DNA of 64,000 bases. Origin: an uncultured Serinicoccus sp. (GTDB lineage: Bacteria; Actinomycetota; Actinomycetes; Actinomycetales; Dermatophilaceae). This document shows, piece by piece, positions 55,257 to 63,895 of this stretch. Position 1 is the stretch's first letter, and each line of letters begins with the position of its first letter. A model generated the notes under the pieces. It did not search any database. It saw nothing but the letters and a program-made list of their open reading frames with translations, and was not told where the DNA came from. A program made the position numbers and the translations under genes. The stretch lies in assembly GCF_947500995.1 (NCBI RefSeq), contig NZ_CANMUA010000004.1:248001-312000 (forward strand). Direction: 5' to 3'.

Positions 55257-57242
55257 TCAGACCTGGACGCGGTCCCGGACGGCGGCGGCGATCCGCTCCA
55301 CCGCCTGGTCCACCGGGACGGCGTTCTCCTGCGAGCCGTCGCGGAAGCGGAAGCTCACCGCGCCGGCGTCGCGGTCCTCGCCGCCGGCGATGAGGATGAA
55401 CGGTGCCTTGGACCGGCTGGCGTTGCGGATCTTCTTGGGGAAGCGGTCGTCGCCGCGGTCCACCTCGACCCGGATGCCGTGCTCGCGCAGCCGCCCGGCC
55501 ACCTCGTCGAGGTAGCCCTCGAACTCCTCGGCCACCGGCACGCCGACGACCTGGACCGGCGCCAGCCACGGGGGCAGCTGTCCGGCGTAGTGCTCGATGA
55601 GCACCCCCATGAAGCGCTCGACCGAGCCGAGCTTGGCCGAGTGGATCATCACCGGCTGCTGCCGGGTCCCGTCCGGGGCGGAGTACTCCAGCCCGAAGCG
55701 CTCCGGCTGGTTGAAGTCGTACTGCACGGTCGACATCTGCCAGGTCCGGCCGATGGCGTCCCGGGCTTGTACCGAGATCTTCGGACCGTAGAAGGCGGCA
55801 CCACCGGGGTCGGGCACGAGCTCGAGGCCGGAGTCGCGGGCGACCTCCTCCAGCACGGCCGTCGCCTCGGCCCACTGCTCGTCGGTCCCGATGAACTTGT
55901 CCCTCTTCTCCCCCACCTCGTCACGGGTGGACAGCTCGAGGTAGAAGTCGTCCAGGCCGAAGTCGCGCAGGACCCCCAGGACGAAGGTCAGCAGGTGCCG
56001 GATCTCGCCCGGCGCCTGCTCACGGGTGACGTAGGAGTGCGAGTCGTCCATCTCCAGGCCGCGCACCCGGGTCAGGCCGTGGACGACGCCGGACTTCTCG
56101 TAGCGGTAGACGTGCCCGAACTCGAACAGCCGCAGCGGCAGGTCGCGGTAGGACCGCTGCTGGCTCCGGTAGATGAGGTTGTGCATGGGGCAGTTCATCG
56201 CCTTGAGGAAGTAGCGCTGCCCGTCCTCCTCCATCGGCGGGAACATGGTGTCCTCGTAGTACGGTAGGTGGCCGGAGGTGTGGAACAGCCCCTCCTTGGC
56301 CACGTGCGGGGTCCCGACGTACTCGAAGCCCTCCTCGATGTGCCGCTGGCGCAGGTAGTCCTCCATGACCCGCTTGAGCACGCCGCCCTTGGGGTGGAAC
56401 ACCGGAAGCCCTGCGCCCAGCTCCTCGGGGAAGGAGTAGAGGTCCATCTCGGCGCCCAGGCGGCGGTGGTCGCGCTTCTCGGCCTCGGCGAGACGGTCGA
56501 GGTAGGCCTTGAGCTCGTCCTTGGACGGCCAGGCGGTGCCGTAGATCCGCTGCAGCTGCGGGTTCTTCTCGCTGCCCCGCCAGTAGGCCGCGGCGCTGCG
56601 CATGAGCTTGAAGGCGTTGCCGATGATCTTCGTGCTCGGCAGGTGCGGGCCGCGGCACAGGTCGCCCCAGACCTTCTCGCCGGTGCGGTCGAGGTTGTCG
56701 TAGATGGTGAGCTGGGAGCCGCCGACCTCGACACTCGCGCCCTCCGCGGCGTCCTCGGAGGCGCCGCCCTTGAGCCCGATGAGCTCGAGCTTGTAGGGCT
56801 CGGCCGCCAGCTCCTCGCGGGCGGCCTCGTCGTCGACCTCGCGGCGGGCGAAGGTCTGCCCGGTGTTGATGATGCGCTGCATCGTCTTCTCGAGGCGCTT
56901 GAGGTCGTCGGGGGTGAACGGCTCGGCGACGTCGAAGTCGTAGTAGAAGCCGTCGCGCACCGGCGGCCCGATGCCGAGACGGGCCTCGGGCCAGGTCTGC
57001 TGGACGGCCTGCGCGAGCACGTGCGCGCAGGAGTGGCGCAGCACGTCCAGCCCGTCCGGCTCGGTGACGAGCACCGGCTCGACGACGTCGCCGTCGGCCA
57101 GCTCGTGGCGCAGGTCGCGCAGCTCGCCGCCGATGCGCGCGACCACCACCTGCCGGTCGTCAGCGAAGAGGTCGCCCGCGGTCGTGCCCTGGTCGACCGC
57201 TCGCTCGCTGCCTGCGACACTGACGGTGATCTGGGTGGACAC
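55257..57242 (-). CDS. thrS: threonyl-tRNA synthetase
   Basis: A 661-residue class II synthetase. Domains: TGS (residues 1-65), editing domain with [10 protein letters not shown] (His-x-x-x-His) and [12 protein letters not shown], the catalytic core with [16 protein letters not shown] (zinc Cys), [16 protein letters not shown] (motif 2), [25 protein letters not shown] and [20 protein letters not shown] (motif 3, zinc His), and the anticodon domain. It stands beside the HIT gene as in other actinobacteria. The ATG 57242 has GGAGG further upstream. Confidence 0.96.
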   Translation of the reverse strand: MSTQITVSVAGSERAVDQGTTAGDLFADDRQVVVARIGGELRDLRHELADGDVVEPVLVTEPDGLDVLRHSCAHVLAQAVQQTWPEARLGIGPPVRDGFYYDFDVAEPFTPDDLKRLEKTMQRIINTGQTFARREVDDEAAREELAAEPYKLELIGLKGGASEDAAEGASVEVGGSQLTIYDNLDRTGEKVWGDLCRGPHLPSTKIIGNAFKLMRSAAAYWRGSEKNPQLQRIYGTAWPSKDELKAYLDRLAEAEKRDHRRLGAEMDLYSFPEELGAGLPVFHPKGGVLKRVMEDYLRQRHIEEGFEYVGTPHVAKEGLFHTSGHLPYYEDTMFPPMEEDGQRYFLKAMNCPMHNLIYRSQQRSYRDLPLRLFEFGHVYRYEKSGVVHGLTRVRGLEMDDSHSYVTREQAPGEIRHLLTFVLGVLRDFGLDDFYLELSTRDEVGEKRDKFIGTDEQWAEATAVLEEVARDSGLELVPDPGGAAFYGPKISVQARDAIGRTWQMSTVQYDFNQPERFGLEYSAPDGTRQQPVMIHSAKLGSVERFMGVLIEHYAGQLPPWLAPVQVVGVPVAEEFEGYLDEVAGRLREHGIRVEVDRGDDRFPKKIRNASRSKAPFILIAGGEDRDAGAVSFRFRDGSQENAVPVDQAVERIAAAVRDRVQV

Positions 57243-57367
57243 GCTGGTGCTCCTCGGAGGTGGGGGGTATGACGTGCGCCGCGCGCGCCCGTCGGTCGCC
57301 CAACCCTACCCGCCGGGCCGGGGGTGCAGGCACCGGATATCGGGTCGCGCACGGCGCGCCGACGGGC

Positions 57368-58742
57368 TCAGCCCTGGGCGCTGGACAGGTAGGGCAGCCA
57401 GGTGACGATCTCGGGGACCGCGATGAGCACCGCGACGACGACGAGGTCCGCGACGATGAACGGCACGATCCCGCGGAACACCCGGCCGAGCCCGGCCTGG
57501 GGCACCGCCCCGCTGTAGACGAAGGCGTTCATGCCGACCGGCGGGGTGATGAGCGCCATCTCGGCGACCTTGACGACGAGGACGCCGATCCAGATCCCGT
57601 CGAAGCCGTACTCCGTGAGGATGGGGTGCAGCAACGGCGCCGCGATGAGGATCATCGAGATGCCGTCGAGGAACATCCCGAGCGGCAGCAGCAGGAGCAG
57701 GCACAGGACGAGCACCAGGTAGGGGGACAGCTCCGCGCCGACGACCGCACCGACGAGGGCCGAGCTGGCTCCCGAGAGGGCGAGGAAGTAGGTGAACACG
57801 CCGGCCCCGGTGATGAGCAGGAACGTCATCGCCGTGAGGCCGACGGCCTCGCCCAGCGCGTCGCGGAGGGCCCGCAGCCAGCGCGGGGGTCGCACGCGCA
57901 GCCGCAGCACGACGAGCGCCGTGAGCGCGCCGAACGACGCGGCCTCCGTGGGCGTGGCGATGCCCAGGTAGATGGTGCCGATGGAGACGGCGAAGATGAC
58001 GACGAGGTAGGCGAAGCCGACCGGGTCGAGCTGCCCGGGTCGGACGCGCAGCCCGTCGGCCGACGCGCCGTCCTGGTCGTCGTCGCCGAGCAGGGCGGTC
58101 TCGTCGGTCTCCGCCGGACGCCCTGACCGCCGGCTCCACACGACGAGGAGCACCACGGTCACCGCGTAGGCCAGGATCGTGAGCAGGCCGGGCCCGATGC
58201 CGGCGAGCAGCAGGTGCCCGATGCTCTCCTCGGTGACGACGCCGTAGAGCACCAGCACGATCGAGGGTGGGATGAGCACCCCGAGCGTGCCGCCGGCGCA
58301 CACCACGCCCGCAGCGAGGCGGATGCTGAGGCCGGCGCGCACGATCGCCTGGGTGGAGACCCGGGCCATCGTCGCCACGGTCGCGACCGAGGAGCCGGTG
58401 ACCGCGGCGAACATGCCGGAGCCGGCGAGCGAGGCGAGCGCCGGGCCTCCGGGAAGGCGGCGCAGCACCCGGGAGGCGAGGTCGAAGCCGGCCTGCGCCA
58501 GTCCGGCCCGGACCGCGAGCACCCCCATGAGGATGAACAGGGGCACGATCGTCAGGGAGTAGTCGGCGGCCGACGAGTACGGCTGGTTGGAGACGGTGCT
58601 CACGGCGGCGTCGGTGCTGCGGAGCAGGACCACGCCGGTGAAGCCCGCGGCCACGAGCGCCAGCCCGATGCAGGCGCAGCGCCAGCAGCGCGCCGAAGAC
58701 CAGCAGGACGACGAGCAGGGCCAGGAGGGCGGTGGTGCTCAT
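57368..58742 (-). pseudogene. dctM: TRAP transporter large permease DctM, amino-terminal frameshift
   Basis: The large membrane subunit of a tripartite TRAP transporter for organic acids. From ATG 58742, coupled to dctQ by an ATGA overlap, the frame reads TTALLALLVVLLVFGALLALRL; the expected continuation IGLALVAAGFTGVVLL is in another frame from about 58670 on. The second frame then runs intact for 428 residues to 57368, with AGSGMFAAVTGSSVATVATMAR, LIPPSIVLVLYGVV and ITPPVGMNAFVYSG. One base added or two lost would explain it. Translation from GTG 58654 could still make a protein lacking its first helix. Sequencing error is the main alternative. Confidence 0.78.
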
Positions 58743-59230
58743 CGGGTCACCTTCCACTCGGCGACCGACCGGCCGATCGCCACGACGAAGAACAGGGCGA
58801 AGGACAGCAGCAGGGTCGTCTTGGCGGGCCAGGTCGCGAGCCGCAGGATGCCGTTCGTGGTCTCGCCACGGTCGACGCTGCTGATCAGGACCTGCACCAG
58901 GCCCCACAGGAGGACGGCCCCGACGAGCACCAGCACGACGGTGCGGATGCCGGCGGCGACGGCCGACCCCTTCGGCCCGAGGCGGTCGGTCAGCAGTCCG
59001 ACCGTGACGTGGCGGCCGTGCAGCTCGGCCGAGGCGAGCCCGAGGAAGGCGACGGCCACGAGCAGCTGCGCCGAGATCTCGGCGGTGCCGAGGATCGAGG
59101 TGTCCCGCAGCGTGCGGCTGAGGACGTCGGCGACGGTGAGCACGGCGATGACGAGCAGCAGCACTCCGGCGACGACGTGCATACCGCCGGCGAGCACCCG
59201 CAGGGGGCGGGGCACCCCGGGGACGCTCAC
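58739..59230 (-). CDS. dctQ: TRAP transporter small permease DctQ
   Basis: A 163-residue four-helix membrane subunit. Seen: VVAGVLLLVIAVLTVADVLSR (helix 1, with the typical DV-x-x-R end), GTAEISAQLLVAVAFLGLASAELHGRHVTV and LLSFALFFVVAIGRS. GTG 59230 overlaps the dctP stop (GTGA) and the gene's stop overlaps the dctM ATG. Because of the dctP frameshift, this frame is continuous with the upstream dctP frame, so a caller could report one DctP-DctQ fusion. Confidence 0.8.
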   Translation of the reverse strand: MSVPGVPRPLRVLAGGMHVVAGVLLLVIAVLTVADVLSRTLRDTSILGTAEISAQLLVAVAFLGLASAELHGRHVTVGLLTDRLGPKGSAVAAGIRTVVLVLVGAVLLWGLVQVLISSVDRGETTNGILRLATWPAKTTLLLSFALFFVVAIGRSVAEWKVTR

Positions 59231-60310
59231 GACGCCTGCTCCATGCAGGCCACCAGCGGGTCGGCGTAGGTCGACACGGGGCTCTCCTCGGTGATGATGC
59301 GGCGGTAGTCGTCGAGCACGCCCTGGGCGTCGTAGCCGCGCTCGCCGTTGCGGGCCACCCAGGCCTCGGCGAGACCGCTGCGCTGCTTCCAGTCCTGCAC
59401 CTGCTCGTCGGGTGAAGCTGGAGAACTCGGTGCCGGCGGCGGTGACCTCCTGGCAGGCCTCGCGCCCGAGGGCGTCCATCTCCTCCAGGCCGGTCTCGAT
59501 GGCCGATCCGGAGGCCTCCAGCAGAGCGTCCTGGTAGTCCGGGGGCATGGAGTCGAAGAGGTCCTCGTTGATGACGACGATCGAGGAGGCGTAGACGCCG
59601 ATGCCCGGCTCCAGCAGGTAGGGGGTGGAGTCGGAGAGCCCGAAGGTGGGCAGGTTCGCCAGGGCGAGCGAGGTGTAGCCGTCGATGACCCCGCGCTCCA
59701 TGGACTCGTAGACGTCCGTCGCGGTCATGGCGACCGGGTTGGCACCGACGGTGAGCAGGGCCTCGGAGGTGAGACCGCCGGAGCGGATGCTCAGCCCCGC
59801 GAGGTCGTCCGGGCGCTCGACCGGGTCGTTGAGACCGACCAGCGCGCTGCCCAGGGGCAGCGGGTAGAGCAGCCGGATCCCCTGACGGTCGAAGTCCTCG
59901 CGGTAGGTGTCGTTCTCCTCGTAGAGCCGCTCGATCGCCCTCATCTGGACCTCGGGGTTGGTCGTCTCGAAGGGCAGCTCGATGACGGTGTACATCGCGA
60001 GGTCGGAGGCGGCGTAGAGCGAGCCCACCTGGGCCAGGTCGGTGCGTCCGTCCAGCGAGGCCTGGATGGCCTCGTCGGCGCCGACGAGGCTCTGGGAGTA
60101 GTGGAAGCGCACGGTGACGCCTCCGTCGGTGAGCTGCTCGACCTCCTGCGCCCAGGCCTGCACGGTGCGGGACTGGTCGGACGTGGCCGTCGAGTAGGTC
60201 GAGTACTCCAGCACGTAGGACTCCTGCCCCGGACCCGAGCACGCGGCCGCGCCCAGGCACGTCGCCCCCAGGCCCGCGGCCAGCAGGACCCGTCGACCGG
60301 TGACGCTCAC
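59227..60310 (-). pseudogene. dctP: TRAP transporter solute-binding protein DctP, frameshifted
   Basis: An exported lipoprotein that captures an organic acid for the TRAP permease. The signal and lipobox are LLAAGLGATCLGAAACSG; the binding domain reads VRFHYSQSLVGADEAIQASLDGRTDLAQV and ELPFETTNPEVQMRAIERLY. After EFSSFT at about 59411 the frame is wrong; the next frame gives DEQVQDWKQRSGLAEAWVARNG and a proper end ACMEQAS with stop at 59227, overlapping dctQ by four bases. One extra or two missing bases would explain it. The start is GTG 60310, overlapping the nitrilase stop. The protein would lose its last helices unless the shift is a sequencing error. Confidence 0.8.
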
Positions 60311-61110
60311 CGGGGTGCTCCCGGGAGGACGTGGTAGCGGCGCAGCGACAGCGCCGGGTTGGTCAGGCGCACCTGCGCGGTGCGCTGCGGGTCGACCTGC
60401 GCGAGGGCGGTGCCCGGCGCCTCGCCGAGGCTCGCGAGCACGACGCCCATGGGGTCGACCACCATGGTGTTGCCGGCACCGGTCGGGGCGCACTGGCCGG
60501 CGGCGACGACGTGCACGGTGTTCTCGATGGCCCGGGCGCGCACCAGGGTGCGCCAGTGGTCCTCCTTGAGCGGGCCCGGGACCCACTCGGCCGGGAGCGC
60601 CACGACGTCGACGCCGGCGTCCATGAGCATGCGCGTGGTCTCCGGGAAGCGCAGGTCGTAGCAGGTCTGCATCCCGATCCGCAGGCCGTCGACCTCGAAG
60701 GTCTCGGGCAGGTCCGGCTCCGCGGCCTCCACCCGGTCGGACTCGGTGTAGCCGAAGGCGTCGTAGAGGTGGACCTTGCGGTAGGTGGCCCGCACCTGCC
60801 CGCCGTCGAGGGCCAGAAGGGTGTTGTGGATGCGTCCCTCCCCCGCGCTCTCGTTGACGCCGACGACCATGGCGACACCCAGGCGTTCGGACAGCGCGAC
60901 CAGGCGGGTGACCGTGGGGCCGTCCAGGGGCTGGGCGGAGTCGACGAAGCGGTCGTCCATCGCCGGGGCCGTGAAGACGGCGTACTCGGGGAGCACGACC
61001 AGGCGCGCTCCCTGGTCGACGGCGCCACGGACCATCTGCTCGATGAGGTCGAGGTTGGCCTCCGTGTCCTCGGTGGGGGCCAGCTGCAGGGCGGCCACGG
61101 TGATGCTCAT
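60307..61110 (-). CDS. nitrilase/carbon-nitrogen hydrolase
   Basis: A 267-residue nitrilase-superfamily amidase. The catalytic Glu-Lys-Cys set is in VVLPEYAVF, TYRKVHLYDAFGY and MQTCYDLRFPE. The Nit1/Nit2-like wording (YRKVHLYDAFGYTESD) suggests an omega-amidase acting on 2-oxo-dicarboxylic acid amides, or a related amidase. It overlaps the aldolase stop (ATGA) and the dctP start (GTGA), so it belongs to the operon. The actual substrate is inferred only from this context. Confidence 0.88.
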   Translation of the reverse strand: MSITVAALQLAPTEDTEANLDLIEQMVRGAVDQGARLVVLPEYAVFTAPAMDDRFVDSAQPLDGPTVTRLVALSERLGVAMVVGVNESAGEGRIHNTLLALDGGQVRATYRKVHLYDAFGYTESDRVEAAEPDLPETFEVDGLRIGMQTCYDLRFPETTRMLMDAGVDVVALPAEWVPGPLKEDHWRTLVRARAIENTVHVVAAGQCAPTGAGNTMVVDPMGVVLASLGEAPGTALAQVDPQRTAQVRLTNPALSLRRYHVLPGAPR

Positions 61111-61868
61111 GCGGACCTCCTCAGGTCGTCGCGGATGTCGGTGAGAGCGCTCAGGGCGGCGGTGAAGCCGCCCAGCAGGGCGCCGTACTGCATGGTCGTG
61201 ACGATGACGTCGGCATCCTCCTCCAGGGCCAGCCGCTGCTCGGCCGGGCTCCAGGCGGGGAGGACCCACTCCTTGCCCGCCGCACGGGCCGCACGGGCGA
61301 GGAGGCGGATGTCCGCGAGGTCCTCCTCCCCGGCGCTGTAGGCACCCCGCTCGCGGCGCAGCGAGAGGTCGGAGGGGCCGACGAAGATCCCGTCGACGAC
61401 GGGCAGCGCCAGGATGCGCTCGATGTCGGCAAAGGCCGAGGCGTCCTCGATCATCGGGTAGCAGCGGGTGCGGGCGTCCTGCTCGGCGACCCACGCGTCG
61501 CTGAAGCCGCGGTAGGACGAGGTGCGCCCGCCGGCGAAGGACCGGTCGCCGAGCGGCGGGAACTTGGCGAAGCCGCAGACCACGCGGGCGTGCTCGGCGG
61601 ACTCGATGTGCGGCACGGCGACCGCGTCCGCGCCGAAGTCGAGGGCCTGCTGGATCGGGCCGCGCTCGGGGCCGAGGACCTTGACGACCGCCTGCATGCC
61701 GTTGGCGCGGATGAGGGGGACGACCCAGTCGAGTGCTGCGAGGTCGAACAGGCCGTGCTCGACGTCCAGCACCACGGTGTCGTAGCCGGCCAGGGAGGCC
61801 ATCTCGATGGCGGCGCTGGACGGCTCGGTCAGCCAGACCGCGTGGCGGGTGGGGTGGTCCGGGGTCAC
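61107..61868 (-). CDS. HpcH/HpaI-family aldolase
   Basis: A 253-residue metal-dependent class II aldolase, similar to HpaI (4-hydroxy-2-oxoheptanedioate aldolase). Seen: GYDTVVLDVEHGLFDL with the catalytic His, RGPIQQALDFGADAVAVPHIES, SYPGF-type SYRGFSDAW, CYPMIEDASAF with the metal Glu and GIFVGPSDLSLRRE with Asp. Such enzymes cleave a 4-hydroxy-2-oxo acid to pyruvate and an aldehyde. The start GTG 61868 follows GGAGGA. It heads the aldolase-nitrilase-dctPQM operon and diverges from its likely regulator. Confidence 0.88.
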   Translation of the reverse strand: MTPDHPTRHAVWLTEPSSAAIEMASLAGYDTVVLDVEHGLFDLAALDWVVPLIRANGMQAVVKVLGPERGPIQQALDFGADAVAVPHIESAEHARVVCGFAKFPPLGDRSFAGGRTSSYRGFSDAWVAEQDARTRCYPMIEDASAFADIERILALPVVDGIFVGPSDLSLRRERGAYSAGEEDLADIRLLARAARAAGKEWVLPAWSPAEQRLALEEDADVIVTTMQYGALLGGFTAALSALTDIRDDLRRSA

Positions 61869-61909
61869 TGTTCCTCCGATGGTGCGGCGGTGCACGGGCT
61901 TGTGTACGT

Positions 61910-61921
61910 CTTGTATACAAG
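61910..61921. promoter_or_regulatory. perfect palindrome, operator of the second GntR regulator
   Basis: CTTGTATACAAG is a perfect 12-base palindrome, preceded by a related CTTGTGTAC half at 61899-61907. It lies between the divergent aldolase (start 61868) and GntR (start 61957) genes. FadR-type GntR proteins favour such TTGT-ACAA sites, so control of both genes is inferred. Confidence 0.68.
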
Positions 61922-61956
61922 AGGTGTGCAGTCCTGGCAAGGGCTAGGCTGAGGTC

Positions 61957-62631
61957 ATGGCCGAGCCGACGGAGACCGTCCCTCCCGCAGCAGGTGGTGC
62001 TGCCTCGGCCAGCGACCGCGCGTATGCCTGGATCCGGTCGGCCATCCTCGAGGGGTCCTTCGCCGAGGGGGACTTCCTCGACGAGGTGGCCCTCTCTGCG
62101 GCCGTGGGCACGTCCCGCACCCCCGTCCGGGAGGCGCTGCGCCGGCTGCACGCCGAGCGCTTCATCGACATCGCCCCCCGCCGGGGCGCGCAGGTGCGGA
62201 CCATCACCGCGGACGAGATGCGGGAGGTCTACGAGGCCCGCCTGCTCATCGAGACCCATGCGGTGCAGGGCATCTGCGACCGGCGGGCGGGCGCCCCGCC
62301 GGAGGCCTTGGAGCTGCTGGACCAGATGGAGCAGGCCGGCCGGGAGCGGGCCTGGAACCGGTCGGCGCAGCTCGACCAGGCCTTCCACCTCGCCCTCGTG
62401 CGTCAGCACGGCAACACCGTGCTGACGCACATGTACGACGCCCTGCGCTCCCGGCAGGTCCACGTCGGTGCCCGGACGATCTCGACGGCACCGGAGCGCT
62501 TCCCGCTGATCCAGTCCGAGCACCGCAACATCGTGCGCGCGCTCGACGAGCACGACGCCGAGACGGCCATCACCACGTTGCGCGCCCACCTGCGCGCCGT
62601 GCCGGAGCTGGTCCGCGCCTTCTCGCACTGA
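61957..62631 (+). CDS. GntR/FadR-family transcriptional regulator
   Basis: A 224-residue FCD-type GntR protein. The winged helix (residues about 20-90) has AYAWIRSAILEGSFAEGDFL and VGTSRTPVREALRRLHAERF. The FCD domain has VYEARLLIETHAVQGI, LDQAFHLALVRQHGN and IQSEHRNIVRALDEHD with the usual metal-ligand His residues. TAGGCT ends six bases before ATG 61957, so the message may be leaderless. It diverges from the aldolase operon across the palindrome at 61910. Confidence 0.88.
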   Translation: MAEPTETVPPAAGGAASASDRAYAWIRSAILEGSFAEGDFLDEVALSAAVGTSRTPVREALRRLHAERFIDIAPRRGAQVRTITADEMREVYEARLLIETHAVQGICDRRAGAPPEALELLDQMEQAGRERAWNRSAQLDQAFHLALVRQHGNTVLTHMYDALRSRQVHVGARTISTAPERFPLIQSEHRNIVRALDEHDAETAITTLRAHLRAVPELVRAFSH

Positions 62632-62684
62632 GGCGTGCCGGCCCCTCCCCGGGGTCCCGGGCCGGAGCACCTAGGGTGCTGGTC

Positions 62685-63185
62685 GTGGGCGCAGTCGAGG
62701 ACCGGGAGCCACCGGACGGCATCACCAAGCACTTCACCGTGGCCGTCTTCGTCGTCCACGCCGGGCACGTCCTGCTGCACCCGCACCCCAAGGTCGGTCT
62801 GTGGCTGCCGCCGGGCGGGCACATCGAGCCGCACGAGCTGCCGGACGACGCGGCGCGGCGCGAGACCCTCGAGGAGACGGGCCTGACCGTGGACCTCGTC
62901 GGCTCCCCCGGCATACCTCACGACGCGCCGGGCTCGCCCCGGCAGCTGGTGCGTCCGGAGGGCATCCAGGTGGAGGACATCTCGCAGGACCCGCCGCACC
63001 AGCACATCGACCTCATCTACTTCGCCGTCCCGCGGCCCGGCTGGGAGCCTGGCGCGGGCGGCCTGCCGCGGGTGTCCGACACCTACGGGATGACGTGGCT
63101 GGACGCCCCGGGGATGGCCGGCACACCCCTGACCGCCGAGGTGTCGGCGTGGGCAGCCAAGGCACTACACGCCGTCATAGTGTGA
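62685..63185 (+). CDS. NUDIX hydrolase
   Basis: A 166-residue NUDIX-fold pyrophosphohydrolase. The NUDIX box is complete: GGHIEPHELPDDAARRETLEETGL (residues about 46-69; Gly-x5-Glu-x7-Arg-Glu-x2-Glu-Glu-x-Gly). LWLPPGGH opens it and IDLIYFAVPRPGWE follows. TAGGGT at 62672-62677 ends seven bases before GTG 62685, the likely leaderless start; GTG 62676 in frame overlaps that box. The substrate is not known. It stands apart from the operon. Confidence 0.88.
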   Translation: MGAVEDREPPDGITKHFTVAVFVVHAGHVLLHPHPKVGLWLPPGGHIEPHELPDDAARRETLEETGLTVDLVGSPGIPHDAPGSPRQLVRPEGIQVEDISQDPPHQHIDLIYFAVPRPGWEPGAGGLPRVSDTYGMTWLDAPGMAGTPLTAEVSAWAAKALHAVIV

Positions 63186-63201
63186 CTGCTACACTTTGTA
63201 G
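63179..63201. promoter_or_regulatory. overlapping palindromes before the DoxX gene
   Basis: AGTGT-GACTGCT-ACACT (63179-63195) overlaps CTACA-CTT-TGTAG (63189-63201) in the 47 bases between the NUDIX stop and the DoxX start. The CTACA/TGTAG halves resemble BlaI/CopY-type operators. AT-rich elements are rare here, so this is probably promoter and operator; the factor is unknown. Confidence 0.45.
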
Positions 63202-63232
63202 TACCAAGTCGGACACGTCGAAAGTAGGCATC

Positions 63233-63775
63233 ATGAGCTCCGCCACAGCTTCGGCCAGCACCACGGCCACCCGCCTCACGGCACAGGACCACGCGGTCCT
63301 GCCCGTGGCCGGTGCCTGGATGCTGGCCATCACCCGCATCGCCTTCGGCTTCTACTTCCTGTGGGCGTTCCTGGACAAGACCTTCGGCCTGGGGTACGCG
63401 ACCCCCGGCGAGCGCGCCTGGGTCAACGGCGGCAGCCCCACCACCGGCTACCTCAGCGGTGTCGAGGGTCCGCTGGCCGGCTTCTACAACAGCATGGCCG
63501 GCATGGTCGTCATCGACTGGCTCTTCATGCTCGGTCTGCTGGGCATCGGCGTCACGCTCATCACCGGCGCCGGAGCCCGCGTGGGAGCCCTGGCAGGAGC
63601 GCTGATGTACCTCTTCATGTACGGCGCGGCCATCCCGACCGTCAACAACCCGTTCCTCGACGACCACCTCACCGGCGCCCTGGTGCTGCTCACCGTCGCC
63701 GCCATCCCGGCCGCGTGGAGCACCCTGGGTCTCGGCGACTGGTGGGCGCGGACCGCTCCCCCGGCTCTGCGCTGA
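63233..63775 (+). CDS. DoxX-family membrane protein
   Basis: A 180-residue protein with four membrane helices (IAFGFYFLWAFLDKTFGLGY, GMVVIDWLFMLGLLGIGVTLI, GALAGALMYLFMYG and a last helix before DWW). It fits the DoxX/thiosulfate-quinone oxidoreductase large-subunit family, which act in membrane redox and thiol-stress systems. A Ser/Thr/Ala-rich start of about 20 residues precedes helix 1. ATG 63233 has a weak AAAGTAGG ahead. A strong terminator follows, so it is a single-gene unit with its own palindromic promoter. Confidence 0.82.
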   Translation: MSSATASASTTATRLTAQDHAVLPVAGAWMLAITRIAFGFYFLWAFLDKTFGLGYATPGERAWVNGGSPTTGYLSGVEGPLAGFYNSMAGMVVIDWLFMLGLLGIGVTLITGAGARVGALAGALMYLFMYGAAIPTVNNPFLDDHLTGALVLLTVAAIPAAWSTLGLGDWWARTAPPALR

Positions 63776-63793
63776 CCAGCGCCGCAGCCATCC

Positions 63794-63824
63794 CGACAGC
63801 CCCGGTCCCCCACCGGGGCTGTCG
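63794..63824 (+). terminator. hairpin terminator after DoxX gene
   Basis: A perfect 13-base-pair stem, CGACAGCCCCGGT with its complement, and a CCCCC loop, 18 bases after the DoxX stop. No T run follows. Confidence 0.78.
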
Positions 63825-63895
63825 CGCGTGGTCGGGTCCGGTCCGTCCACCGGGGCGTCGGCGCCCGTCCAGACTCGATGTGTAGCGTGCACGCC

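Noticed and set aside
57243-57367. T-box or other riboswitch upstream of thrS
   Set aside because: No conserved T-box core and no specifier hairpin can be seen in the short leader.
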